Below are positions 8,416-16,215 of a stretch of 64,000 bases of DNA, piece by piece; the first letter of the stretch is position 1; every line of letters begins with the position of its first letter. Source of the DNA: Candidatus Pseudomonas phytovorans (lineage in GTDB: Bacteria; Pseudomonadota; Gammaproteobacteria; Pseudomonadales; Pseudomonadaceae); contig CP119325.1 of the NCBI GenBank assembly GCA_029202525.1, forward strand, positions 3,818,001-3,882,000. The letters are read 5' to 3'. Made by a program: the position numbers and the translations under genes. Under the pieces are notes generated by a model that worked only from the letters and a program-made list of their open reading frames with translations, searched no databases and was not told where the DNA came from.

Positions 8416-9063
8416 TCACTTGGTTGCGTATCGCCGGTCCAGTACTTCCACCAGGTACTTGACTGCGTAGACCATGACGATATAAAGCAACGCCGACACC
8501 ATGAATATCTCGAACGGTTTGTAGGTTGAACTGATGAAGCGCTGCGCGGTGTAAGTCAGTTCAACCACCGAAATGGCCGATACCAGGGCTGAACCTTTGA
8601 TCAATCCGATGGCATTCACGCCAAGCGGTCTGATCATCAGCTTCATTGCCTGGGGAATGATGATGAATAACAGCGTCTGCCTGCGGCTGAAGCCAATAGA
8701 ACGCGCGCCCTCCTCCTGGCCAGGGTCAACGTTATTGATAGCGCCTCGAATGGACTCCGACATATACGCCGCGATATTCATGCCCAAACCGATTACCGCA
8801 GCAGCAAACGGCTCCAGCTCAATGCCTATTTGTGGCCCACCAAAGTAGATGATGAACAACTGCACCAGGCAGGGTGTGCCGCGAAATACGCTGACGTAGA
8901 TTTTGGCTGCCCACCGCAAGATAATGAATGGCGATAGCCTGAACGCCACCAGAACGATTGCCAGGCATAAACCCAGTAAAAGAGAAAGCAACGAGATCTG
9001 CACAGTTACCCATGCGGCGTCCATGAAAAACGGGTAGGTGCGTTGGATCAATGACAGGTCCAT
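8416..9063 (-). CDS. Amino-acid ABC transporter permease
   Basis: 215 residues from the ATG at 9063, which has GAGTGG before it; a GTG at 9072 is in frame but less well placed. The EAA loop NNVDPGQEEGARSIGFSRRQ and five hydrophobic segments mark a His/Glu/Gln-type permease. It is the partner of the next permease, only nine bases from its start. The pair would form the membrane channel of the importer fed by the periplasmic protein encoded just upstream. Confidence 0.93.
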   Translation of the reverse strand: MDLSLIQRTYPFFMDAAWVTVQISLLSLLLGLCLAIVLVAFRLSPFIILRWAAKIYVSVFRGTPCLVQLFIIYFGGPQIGIELEPFAAAVIGLGMNIAAYMSESIRGAINNVDPGQEEGARSIGFSRRQTLLFIIIPQAMKLMIRPLGVNAIGLIKGSALVSAISVVELTYTAQRFISSTYKPFEIFMVSALLYIVMVYAVKYLVEVLDRRYATK

Positions 9064-9089
9064 AAAAACCACTCACAAATTTCAGCCAA

Positions 9090-9112
9090 CCTGGCCCGAC
9101 CTTTCGGCCAGG
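9090..9112 (-). terminator. Intra-operon hairpin after the binding-protein gene
   Basis: CCTGGCC (9090-9096) and GGCCAGG (9106-9112) form a seven-base stem between the substrate-binding protein and the first permease. Hairpins here commonly protect the binding-protein mRNA or reduce downstream transcription, giving more binding protein than permease. Confidence 0.5.
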
Positions 9113-9128
9113 CCACTTCAGGTGTGCA

Positions 9129-9917
9129 TCAGCGAATGTCGCTACCCACCCATTTCATGGAGATTTCCTTATAGGTGCCATCGGCCAGAATTTCGTCCAG
9201 CGCCTTCTGCAACTGGGCCTTGAGTTCGGGGTTGTTTCTGCGGATGGCGATGCCCAGGCCTTCGCGACCACCCTGCTCGTCTGGCAAACTGATGATCCGC
9301 ACTTTCTGCCCGGTCTCCTTCACCGCAACCATGACTGGAATGCTGTCCATCACCACGGCATCAATACGCCCCGCCTCCAGGTCCACCAACATTTCTGGCA
9401 AGCCTTTGTAGGTGCGCACTTTAAGGTTGCCGCGCGCACGCGCCCATTTGTCATGCGAATCGCCCAGCGTTACGCCAACAGTTACATCCTTGAGGTCATC
9501 AAGCCCCTTGATGGGCGAGTCTTCCTTGACGCCGATGGTACGCCCTGCATGGTAATAAGGGCCTACGAAGTCAACGGCTTTAAGCCGCTCGGGGGTAATG
9601 GTCATCGAGGCGATGACAGCGTCATACTTTTTGGCCAACAGCCCGGCGATAATGCCGTCAAAGGGTGTAGTAATAATCTTTATATTCACACCCAGGCGCT
9701 GGGCGAGTGCTTCACCAATAGAGGCGTCGAAGCCGACAATTTCATTCCTCTCATTGGCAAAGCTGAAAGGAGAGTACTGGCCGCTCATTGCCACACGCAG
9801 CACTTTTGACTGTTGAACGGCCTGCAAGTCATCGGCCTGCGTCATGCCGTGAGAAAACAACGCAGCCGCCGCCACCGCGGTGGAAGCCAGTAGCATTCTG
9901 GTTTTTCTTGCCAGCAT
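9129..9917 (-). CDS. Periplasmic amino-acid-type substrate-binding protein
   Basis: 262 residues of the SBP_bac_3 family. A signal peptide is clear: a basic start, a hydrophobic AVAAAALF core and probable cleavage after about residue 28. The mature part has the family's opening (LRVAMSGQYSPFSFAN, GFDASIGEALAQRLG) and the DAVIASMTITPERLKAVDFVGPYYHAG segment. It delivers a polar amino acid or analogue to the permeases. AAGGAGTG precedes the ATG at 9917. It is divergent from an AsnC/Lrp gene across a 278-base region rich in TGCCGG palindromes, so that regulator probably controls it. The ligand is unknown; context suggests a substrate of the kinase-lyase fusion encoded nearby. Confidence 0.94.
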   Translation of the reverse strand: MLARKTRMLLASTAVAAAALFSHGMTQADDLQAVQQSKVLRVAMSGQYSPFSFANERNEIVGFDASIGEALAQRLGVNIKIITTPFDGIIAGLLAKKYDAVIASMTITPERLKAVDFVGPYYHAGRTIGVKEDSPIKGLDDLKDVTVGVTLGDSHDKWARARGNLKVRTYKGLPEMLVDLEAGRIDAVVMDSIPVMVAVKETGQKVRIISLPDEQGGREGLGIAIRRNNPELKAQLQKALDEILADGTYKEISMKWVGSDIR

Positions 9918-10033
9918 CGAGGCACTCCTTGGAAGTTTCTATTTCTTATTGTCCTGGGCGCTGAGGGCCCTACCTTCACTGAAAGCTTTGCACACGGACA
10001 CCTTGAAATCACCCTGCAATGTGCGTGTTCGGC

Positions 10034-10068
10034 TGGCACATTGCCGGAACCGACCGGCACTATGCCGG
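10034..10068. promoter_or_regulatory. Putative AsnC/Lrp operator array
   Basis: TGCCGG-N6-CCGGCA occupies 10042-10059. Further half-sites lie on each side: TGGCA-CAT-TGCCGG from 10034, and CCGGCA-CTA-TGCCGG to 10068. The same TGCCGG-N6-CCGGCA palindrome occurs once between the fusion gene and the second AsnC/Lrp gene (13935-13954). The repeats are seen in the sequence; binding by the two paralogous regulators is inferred. Confidence 0.6.
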
Positions 10069-10195
10069 CGCTACTTCGAGCCTTGGAATAACTGGAGTAG
10101 TGTCTGGCAATGCACTAAAAACAAGCAAGTATGCGGCTGGTTTGCCTCCTGCACTGTAACGGGGCGGCCGGTCATTTACCGGTGATCAGGCGGGA

Positions 10196-10645
10196 GTGTC
10201 AGCGTTGCGCGAATTAGACGTCAAAGATCGGGAAATCCTCGAAATACTTTCCAAGGAAGCACGTGTGGCACTCAAGGCGCTGGCGGCAAGAATAGGCCTG
10301 TCGCGCAGTGCCACCAGCGAACGGGTATTACAACTGGAACGTAGCGGAGTCATTCGCGGATATCGCGCAGACATTGGTGAAATCGATGCCAATGTAATTC
10401 GGGCAATCATCCTGGTGTCGCTGAAGCGTACGCCAGCGCTTGGGCTGTTGGACCTGCTGGCACAGAACGCCCAGGTCAAGCGGGTTTCATCGGTCAGCGG
10501 GCAGCTCGACCTGGTGGTTGAGGTTGAAGCACGGACGATTGATGACTTGAACCGTGTAAGAGACGCCGTGGCGTGCCATGACTCTGTAGACGACATCACC
10601 ACGGCAGTTGTTTTGCGGCGGGACATAGACAGGCAGAAGACCTGA
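10196..10645 (+). CDS. AsnC/Lrp-family regulator, copy 1
   Basis: 149 residues. An N-terminal winged HTH (about residues 8-60, with LSKEARVALKALAARIGLSRSATSERV) is followed by a RAM/AsnC ligand domain (about 70-140). The GTG start at 10196 has GGCGGGA upstream; a TTG nine bases later would match the start of the second copy. By hand it differs from copy 2 (13983-14423) at only about 25 of 146 positions, so the two arose by duplication on either side of the large fusion gene. It is divergent from the ABC importer and probably senses an amino acid related to the imported substrate. Confidence 0.93.
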   Translation: MSALRELDVKDREILEILSKEARVALKALAARIGLSRSATSERVLQLERSGVIRGYRADIGEIDANVIRAIILVSLKRTPALGLLDLLAQNAQVKRVSSVSGQLDLVVEVEARTIDDLNRVRDAVACHDSVDDITTAVVLRRDIDRQKT

Positions 10646-10660
10646 AGCTGGCGGAATCAA

Positions 10661-10777
10661 GGGCCGCGTTGCGCCCCATCGCCGGCAAGCCAGCTCCCAC
10701 AGGTACAGCGCAAATATCGAAGATTGCGCAATTCCTGTGGGAGCTGGCTTGCCGGCGATGGGCTGCGCAGCAGCCCT
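10661..10777. repeat. REP/BIME hairpin
   Basis: Two inverted REP copies: CATCGCCGGCAAGCCAGCTC near 10678 and GAGCTGGCTTGCCGGCGATG near 10741, with 'CCCACAGG' ends facing inward. It lies between the convergent copy-1 AsnC gene and the fusion gene. Same REP class as 41839-41957. Confidence 0.85.
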
Positions 10778-10792
10778 GTTCGCTCTGCCGTA

Positions 10793-13700
10793 TTAATTCA
10801 GTGCTGCGGTAAAGCTGTCTTTCAGCACCTCGAGGAGGAAGTCGGCGTTGGCCCGGCTGAAAATCATCGAGGGGCGCATTTTCAGCACGTTGTCATGCGG
10901 GCCTTCGGTACCGATCAGCACTCCGCGCTCCCTGGCGCCATCAGCCACTTTCCTGGCCAGGGCCGTGGCCGGCGCCTTCGACTTGCGGTCTGTGACCAGG
11001 ACGATGCCGAGGAAAAGCCCCAACCCGCGCACATCACCAATCACGTCGAACTGCTGCTGAAGCTTACGGAAACCTTCCAACAGGTAATTGCCGACGTTCA
11101 AGGCGTTCTCTTTCAACTGGTCGCGTTCGATTGCATTGAGTACCGCCAAGCCCACCGCGCATGACACCGGGTTGCCGGCAAAGGTGTTGAAGTACTCCAT
11201 ACCGTTGTTGAAAGCATCGGCAACCTCGCGCGTGGTCACCACGGCCGACATGGGGTGGCCGTTGCCAATCGGTTTGCCCATGCTGACGGCATCCGGCACC
11301 ACGCCTTGTGTCTCGAATGCCCACCAGTGGCTACCGACGCGGCCAAACCCGACCTGTACCTCATCGGCCAGGCAAAGCCCGCCTGCGGCACGGACCATGG
11401 CGTAGACCTCCTTCAGGTAGTTGTCCGGCAGGAACACCTGCCCCGCTACGCTGGGGATCGACTCGGCGAGGAAGAACCCGGGGCCTTTGCCGGCCTTGCG
11501 CATGGCATCCAGCTGCTCCGCTACCGACTCGGCAAAGCGCTTGCCGTGCTCCTCCACTGGCCAGTGCTCGGGAGCGTGGTAGCTGTCCGGGACCACAGCC
11601 TCGTAAACGTGTGCTGCCCTGCCCTTGCCGGCCTTGCGCTTGTACTTGTAAGGGCTGAGGTCGATCAGCTCTTGCGTGGTGCCGTGGTAGGCCCAGTCCA
11701 GCACGATCGCCTGGTCACTGCCTGTGTAGTTGCGCGCCATGCGCAGCATCAGGCTGTTGGCTTCACTGCCCGAACAGCCAAAGGATGCTACGCAAAGGCC
11801 CTCTGGCAACGTACCGGTCAGGCGCTCGGCGTATTCCACGATGTTGTCGTGCAGGTAGCGGGTGTTGGTATTGAGCAGCGCAGCCTGGTGCGTCAGGGCC
11901 TCGATCACGTCGGGGTGGCTATGGCCCAGGTGGCAAACGTTGTTGAAGCAGTCCAGGTAGGCGCGCCCAAAGTTGTCGATCAGCCATACGCCATCACCGC
12001 GCACGAACTTGATCGGGTCGGTGTACGAAATCGACAGGTTTGGTAGCAGCAGTTCCTTGCGCCTGGCAATGATCCGGGCCTTGGTCATCCCCTGCTGGCT
12101 GTAGGTTTCTGGTGGGATACCGGCCAGGGCCGAAGCATCAGGGAACAGGTCAGCCCACACCTCGCGGTACTCTGGCTCACCAACGCCAATGACCTCGTTC
12201 GCGCTCAACTGGGTGTCGGTGGTCATCTGCAGATGCAGGTGAGGAATCCAGCCGCCGTTTTCATGGTCGGCGCCCATGTAACCGACCAGATCGCCAGCTT
12301 CAAGCTTGTCACCAGCTTTCAAGCGGCTGAGCGCCTCATGGGCCATGTGCCCCCACAAGGTCAGGAATGGCGGGCAACCTGGCGGTGTGTGCTCGATCAT
12401 CACCAGGCCGCCATACCCCAGCGGGTCGGGTTCAACTTCAACGCTTCTGACGGTACCGGCAACCGGCGCATACAGCGGTGTACCCGCGGGCATTACCAGG
12501 TCGACACCGACATGCAGTGTGCGGCGTTGGCCTTTGATGAAGCGGGACTCGAAAGCGCTGTCGGTGTAGATGGTGCGCAACTCGCCCCATGGCCCGATGG
12601 CCAGCGGCACCTGGTGAGCAGCTGAGAATTCATCCCACCAGCGGGTTGCATCCGCAGGGCGCTGCTCAGCGGATGCGATGGTCATCTCGTGGGTGGCGTC
12701 ACCAAACGGGGCAATCACCTTGTTCAGAATGGCGGCCGACGGGCGCACCAGGTCGGCGAAGGATTTGTGGTTGTCCGCGATCCAGCGGCGGACCTGGCCA
12801 GCGCCTTCGATGGCGTCAAAACCACAGGCCTTGCGCAGGATGCCTGTGGCCAGCCGTGGGTTCATCGAGTCAAGCTGCTCCAGCAGGCGCCAGGCAGGCG
12901 CTTCACTGATCGCCAGGTAGGGGTTGTCGTCGGTCTGATCATGGCGGGAAGCGGAGAACGTGACGCTGATGACCAGGCGCATGGCGATCAGGTTGAACAA
13001 CACATCAAGCTCTTGCGCTTGCAACGGGTACTTCTCATGGAAACCGGCCACCAGCGCAGCTGCAGCCCCGATCGGGTCGTCCATGTCGAGAATGGCGTAA
13101 GCGCTGGCAATGGCCACCTCGGCAATCAGCACAGTGTGCACTGCATCGCCAAAGTCGATGAAACCGGTCACCTTGCTGGTGGTGTCGACGTCGACCAGAA
13201 TGTTCCAGTCGTTGGCGTCGTTGTGAATCACCTGAGCCCGGAGTGAGGCCAGCCTGGGTTGTACAGTCTCCTCGAACTGGGCGATGAAACGCTCGACAAT
13301 CGCCCGGCGCCCGGGGCTTTTGATGCAGTGCAGCCGCGAGCGGGAACGCGCTGCATGGCGCAAGTCCCAGTCCAGGTCCCGCACGGCACCCGGGTGCATG
13401 AACCCTTGCAGGGCGCAGTCAAGTTCACCCAGTGCCTGGCCAAAGTGCCTCATCAGCTGGAATGAGCGTTTGGCCTCGGCGAGCGGCGTACCGGGCAACC
13501 AGCTGACCAGGCGCACAGCATGCTGTTCACCTGCGGCACTGGCCACACACGGCAAGAAGTCGCCCGCCACACTGGCCCGCAGGTGAGGCACGCCCAAGTG
13601 CGCGCCGTGAACGGCCAGGTGCCCAAGCAGCGCGGTTTGAAACTCGCTCTCTACCCTGGGCTCGCTGGCGTTGACGATTTTCAGAATCCAGCCTGCATCA

Positions 13701-13840
13701 ACACCGGTGTTCAACCGGTAGTTGCGATCACGCTCGCCGTCCAGGGGCGTTGCGGTGCCGGTGACATTGAAAAATTCTTTTGCGAGGCCTTCGGCATCGC
13801 TTGCCGAAAACCGAGGTGCTGGGTGGGAAAGGTCTGTCAT
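10793..13840 (-). CDS. Kinase / M23 peptidase / class-III PLP enzyme fusion
   Basis: 1015 residues with three domains. Residues 1-340 are an APH/choline-kinase-like phosphotransferase with the catalytic loop HNDANDWN (D208, N213) and IDFGD (228-232). Residues about 410-560 are an M23 (LytM) domain with intact zinc ligands H443, D447 and H536, but no signal peptide. Residues about 585-1015 are a class-III aminotransferase fold with DEVQ (826-829) and PLP-lysine K856 in MGKPIGNG. The kinase and PLP parts resemble hydroxylysine kinase and the AGXT2L-type ammoniophospholyases of eukaryotes, which phosphorylate an amino alcohol and then eliminate phosphate and ammonia. A similar two-step reaction is therefore likely; the role of the peptidase domain is unknown. 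AsnC genes flank it, and the ABC importer probably supplies the substrate. Confidence 0.9.
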   Translation of the reverse strand: MTDLSHPAPRFSASDAEGLAKEFFNVTGTATPLDGERDRNYRLNTGVDAGWILKIVNASEPRVESEFQTALLGHLAVHGAHLGVPHLRASVAGDFLPCVASAAGEQHAVRLVSWLPGTPLAEAKRSFQLMRHFGQALGELDCALQGFMHPGAVRDLDWDLRHAARSRSRLHCIKSPGRRAIVERFIAQFEETVQPRLASLRAQVIHNDANDWNILVDVDTTSKVTGFIDFGDAVHTVLIAEVAIASAYAILDMDDPIGAAAALVAGFHEKYPLQAQELDVLFNLIAMRLVISVTFSASRHDQTDDNPYLAISEAPAWRLLEQLDSMNPRLATGILRKACGFDAIEGAGQVRRWIADNHKSFADLVRPSAAILNKVIAPFGDATHEMTIASAEQRPADATRWWDEFSAAHQVPLAIGPWGELRTIYTDSAFESRFIKGQRRTLHVGVDLVMPAGTPLYAPVAGTVRSVEVEPDPLGYGGLVMIEHTPPGCPPFLTLWGHMAHEALSRLKAGDKLEAGDLVGYMGADHENGGWIPHLHLQMTTDTQLSANEVIGVGEPEYREVWADLFPDASALAGIPPETYSQQGMTKARIIARRKELLLPNLSISYTDPIKFVRGDGVWLIDNFGRAYLDCFNNVCHLGHSHPDVIEALTHQAALLNTNTRYLHDNIVEYAERLTGTLPEGLCVASFGCSGSEANSLMLRMARNYTGSDQAIVLDWAYHGTTQELIDLSPYKYKRKAGKGRAAHVYEAVVPDSYHAPEHWPVEEHGKRFAESVAEQLDAMRKAGKGPGFFLAESIPSVAGQVFLPDNYLKEVYAMVRAAGGLCLADEVQVGFGRVGSHWWAFETQGVVPDAVSMGKPIGNGHPMSAVVTTREVADAFNNGMEYFNTFAGNPVSCAVGLAVLNAIERDQLKENALNVGNYLLEGFRKLQQQFDVIGDVRGLGLFLGIVLVTDRKSKAPATALARKVADGARERGVLIGTEGPHDNVLKMRPSMIFSRANADFLLEVLKDSFTAALN

Positions 13841-13934
13841 ATCATCACGTTCCGAGCGAGCAAATAGTTTTTCAATAGCTTGTCATGCACCGCCGAAACG
13901 GACACCCTGCATACAGTCGGGATCGACAAGCATA

Positions 13935-13954
13935 ATGCCGGTTCCGGCCGGCAT
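13935..13954. promoter_or_regulatory. Putative AsnC/Lrp operator
   Basis: ATGCCGG-N6-CCGGCAT is a perfect inverted repeat, 95 bases before the fusion gene start and 28 bases before AsnC copy 2. It matches the palindrome found before the ABC importer. It is likely the site through which the paired regulators control the fusion gene and themselves. Confidence 0.6.
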
Positions 13955-13982
13955 AAAGACGGTGGGCTAATCAGGTGGCGCA

Positions 13983-14423
13983 ATGCGTGAGCTGGACGCA
14001 AAAGATCGTGAGATTCTTGAGGTACTTTCAAAGGACGCGCGTATTGCCCTGAAAGCATTGGCAGCCCGGATAGGCCTTTCCAGAAGTGCCACGACCGAGC
14101 GCGTAGTCAACCTGGAACGCAGCGGGATCATTCGTGGTTATCGGGCTGACATCGGCGAGATAGACGCCAATGTCATACGTGCGATCTTGCTGGTGACGTT
14201 GCAGCGCACACCCGCCATGGGGCTGCTCGACCAACTGGCTACCGACGCCCGCGTGCGGCGGGTGTCTTCGGTGAGTGGCCAGCTCGATCTTGTCGTCGAG
14301 GTCGAAACACGCACGATCGACGACCTCAACCAGGTGCGCGACAACGTGGCACGGCATGAGTCGGTGGACGACATCACCACCTCGGTGGTCCTGCGCCGTG
14401 ACATCGACCGCCAAGGCGCCTGA
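13983..14423 (+). CDS. AsnC/Lrp-family regulator, copy 2
   Basis: 146 residues from the ATG at 13983. It has the same winged-HTH plus RAM-domain layout as copy 1, with about 83% identity by hand count and no gaps. It is divergent from the kinase-peptidase-lyase fusion, with one TGCCGG palindrome between them. Two such close paralogues could form heteromers or respond to related ligands. The paralogues are direct repeats flanking the fusion gene, so recombination between them would delete it. Confidence 0.94.
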   Translation: MRELDAKDREILEVLSKDARIALKALAARIGLSRSATTERVVNLERSGIIRGYRADIGEIDANVIRAILLVTLQRTPAMGLLDQLATDARVRRVSSVSGQLDLVVEVETRTIDDLNQVRDNVARHESVDDITTSVVLRRDIDRQGA

Positions 14424-14504
14424 CACTCTAGCCTTCGCAAAAAAAATGTAGACCGGGACATGCGCTAGCCCTTGTTGCAAATCAATCGCAACTTCGAGTA
14501 AATT

Positions 14505-14517
14505 GTTATGGTATAAC
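14505..14517. promoter_or_regulatory. Zur box
   Basis: GTTATGGTATAAC at 14505-14517, inside AAATTG...CATTTA context, is one base from the gammaproteobacterial Zur core GTTATA-N-TATAAC. It sits 20 bases before the L31 start codon, so zinc-loaded Zur would repress the gene. Confidence 0.8.
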
Positions 14518-14536
14518 ATTTACTGAGGAGTTCCAC

Positions 14537-14791
14537 ATGAAACCCGGCATCCACCCCGACTACCGCCCCGTCCTGTTTCACGATGTGGCTGCCAACGCGT
14601 CCTGGCTGATCGGTTCGACCATCGATACCGACAAGACCCACGTGCACACCGATGGTGTCAGCTACCCGTATGTCACGCTCGACGTATCCAGTGCCTCGCA
14701 CCCGGTCTACACAGGCCAGGAGCGTAAAACCAAGGCCGAAGGCCGGGTTGCTGGCTTCAACAAACGGTTTGCAGGCTTTACCGCCAAGTAG
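14537..14791 (+). CDS. rpmE2: Zinc-independent 50S ribosomal protein L31 type B
   Basis: 84 residues, opening MKPGIHPDYRPVLFHDVAA and ending in NKRFAGFTAK, the type-B L31 pattern. It contains no cysteine, so it lacks the zinc ribbon of ordinary L31 and can replace it on the ribosome when zinc is scarce. That frees zinc from ribosomes and is a known arm of the Zur response. GAGGAG precedes the ATG at 14537, and the Zur box lies immediately upstream. A good terminator follows, so the gene is probably monocistronic. Confidence 0.95.
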   Translation: MKPGIHPDYRPVLFHDVAANASWLIGSTIDTDKTHVHTDGVSYPYVTLDVSSASHPVYTGQERKTKAEGRVAGFNKRFAGFTAK

Positions 14792-14796
14792 GAAGC

Positions 14797-14827
14797 GGCC
14801 GCTTTCAGTACATGGAAGCGGCCTTTT
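14797..14827 (+). terminator. Rho-independent terminator of the L31 gene
   Basis: GGCCGCTTTC (14797-14806) pairs with GGAAGCGGCC (14814-14823), with one wobble pair, and is followed by TTTT. It closes the L31 transcription unit. Confidence 0.8.
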
Positions 14828-14846
14828 CAACGCCCCGCGCGCGGCT

Positions 14847-15224
14847 TCAGGCGGCCCAGGTTTCCTGCAGGTGGCGCCACAAGGGGCGCCCTCCTTCAAC
14901 GCTGAACACTGCGGTCGAGATCCGCGTCTTCGCCTGTTGACCGGGCAAGTGGTGCGTCTCGCAATACTGAACCACTGCCCCCTCTGGCCATTGCGCGATG
15001 GTTTCCAGCCCAAAGACCTCGATGCTCAAGCCTGGTTGAGCGCCAGCGCGTTGCGTAAACAGCGACGAGATTTCGCGAAGGCCTACTTGGGCGCCGCCAG
15101 GTGTGACCATCGTGAAGTCGCTGTGAAACCGCTCCACCATGGCTGCAACAGCGCCCTCCCCATTCGCGAACAGCGCCTCGATCAACTCATGCAGATCAAT
15201 GACTTCTTTCAGATACCGGTTCAT
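14847..15224 (-). CDS. NTF2-like / DUF4440-type small protein
   Basis: 125 residues from the ATG at 15224, which has AAAGGAA nine bases upstream; the frame continues upstream without a better start. The helical beginning (YLKEVIDLHELIEALFANGEGAVAAMVERFHSDFTMVTPGGA) and the beta-rich end (AKTRISTAVFSVEGGRPLWRHLQETW) fit the SnoaL/DUF4440 cone-shaped fold, found in small isomerases and proteins of unknown role. There is no signal peptide. It is convergent with the L31 gene and its neighbours do not explain it. Confidence 0.7.
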   Translation of the reverse strand: MNRYLKEVIDLHELIEALFANGEGAVAAMVERFHSDFTMVTPGGAQVGLREISSLFTQRAGAQPGLSIEVFGLETIAQWPEGAVVQYCETHHLPGQQAKTRISTAVFSVEGGRPLWRHLQETWAA

Positions 15225-15414
15225 GGTGTTCCTTTCGTTGAATGGGTGAGCGAATCCAAAGCCAGGCCTATTGTGCACGGCAACCCATTCATGCGTTGTA
15301 CCGCAACAGCATGTATGTACCTGCTGCAATCCGCGTTTTCATAGACCAGTTGACTGAGCGATGGTCCACCCAGGAAAGCCTGCGCGAACAGCGCGATCGA
15401 ACTGCTGGCTGAAC

Positions 15415-16032
15415 TTACGCGTGGCGCAGTACCGCCTGTATTTCGCCAACTATCTGCCGGGTTGCCTGGTCGAGTGGGCCTTCATTTCGGCACAGCAGCC
15501 ATGCATGCTCGGCAACCGCCCGCTCGAACGCTTCGGTGCAGGCAACCTGCTCATCCAGGTTGTGGATCACCGTACTGCCCAGCCCACGATTGCGCGCCGC
15601 GGCCCTTGCCCATGAGGTTTCAGGGGCGGTGACAACACCAACATGCAAATCTGGTACTTGCACGCCGCGCTCAAGGTTCAGCTGCAGGATCTGCGCAAAC
15701 GGCACGCTACGGCGAAACGCCGCGTCAGAGGGATACCAGCGATCAATCAGGATGATGCTGTCAGCGGGCTGCCTGGGCAGCACCTTTTGGGAAATCCAGG
15801 CACGGCTATCTGCAAAGCGCTCGCAAACCTGATATTCCAGTTCCTGGCACGGGCTTCTGGCGAGCCTGTTGACCAGTACCATGGTTTCGCCGCGGTAGGG
15901 GTCGTTGTTTCTCTCGCAAAGGCGGACGACCTTGTGCCCGTCCAGCCTCAGGGCCTGTGTCACAGCCTCCAGCAATGTGGTCTTGCCGGTGCCCTTGGGA
16001 CCATCAATGGAAACAAACAGCGGGCGGTTCAT
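15415..16032 (-). CDS. Thymidylate-kinase-like P-loop protein
   Basis: 205 residues. The N-terminus FVSIDGPKGTGKTTLLEAV has a Walker A loop (about residues 10-18), and the DR at about 98-99 (ILIDRWYPSD) resembles the DR(Y/F) motif of dTMP kinases. The middle has a conserved TAPETSWARAAARNRG stretch in place of the usual lid. It is more diverged than the housekeeping Tmk and stands alone, so it may phosphorylate another nucleotide or small molecule. The ATG at 16032 is a confident start. No operon partner is close. Confidence 0.7.
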   Translation of the reverse strand: MNRPLFVSIDGPKGTGKTTLLEAVTQALRLDGHKVVRLCERNNDPYRGETMVLVNRLARSPCQELEYQVCERFADSRAWISQKVLPRQPADSIILIDRWYPSDAAFRRSVPFAQILQLNLERGVQVPDLHVGVVTAPETSWARAAARNRGLGSTVIHNLDEQVACTEAFERAVAEHAWLLCRNEGPLDQATRQIVGEIQAVLRHA

Positions 16033-16215
16033 CGTTCAATACCAATAAGCACAGACGCAGGATGAGAGCACTGATCCCACCCCGCGTTCAAGCGCTTCTC
16101 GAAAGGAGCACATCTGTACTCCTTTGGCGAGAGGCGGCACCTACCGCCTTGATGGCCTTTTCTTTTGTAGTGATGCAAAGGCAATGACCCACACTGAGCG
16201 AGGGGCCGTTTTGAT

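Noticed and set aside
10661..10777. Repeats considered as CRISPR or attachment sites
   Set aside because: They are inverted REP pairs, not regularly spaced direct repeats with spacers, and no cas or integrase genes are present.
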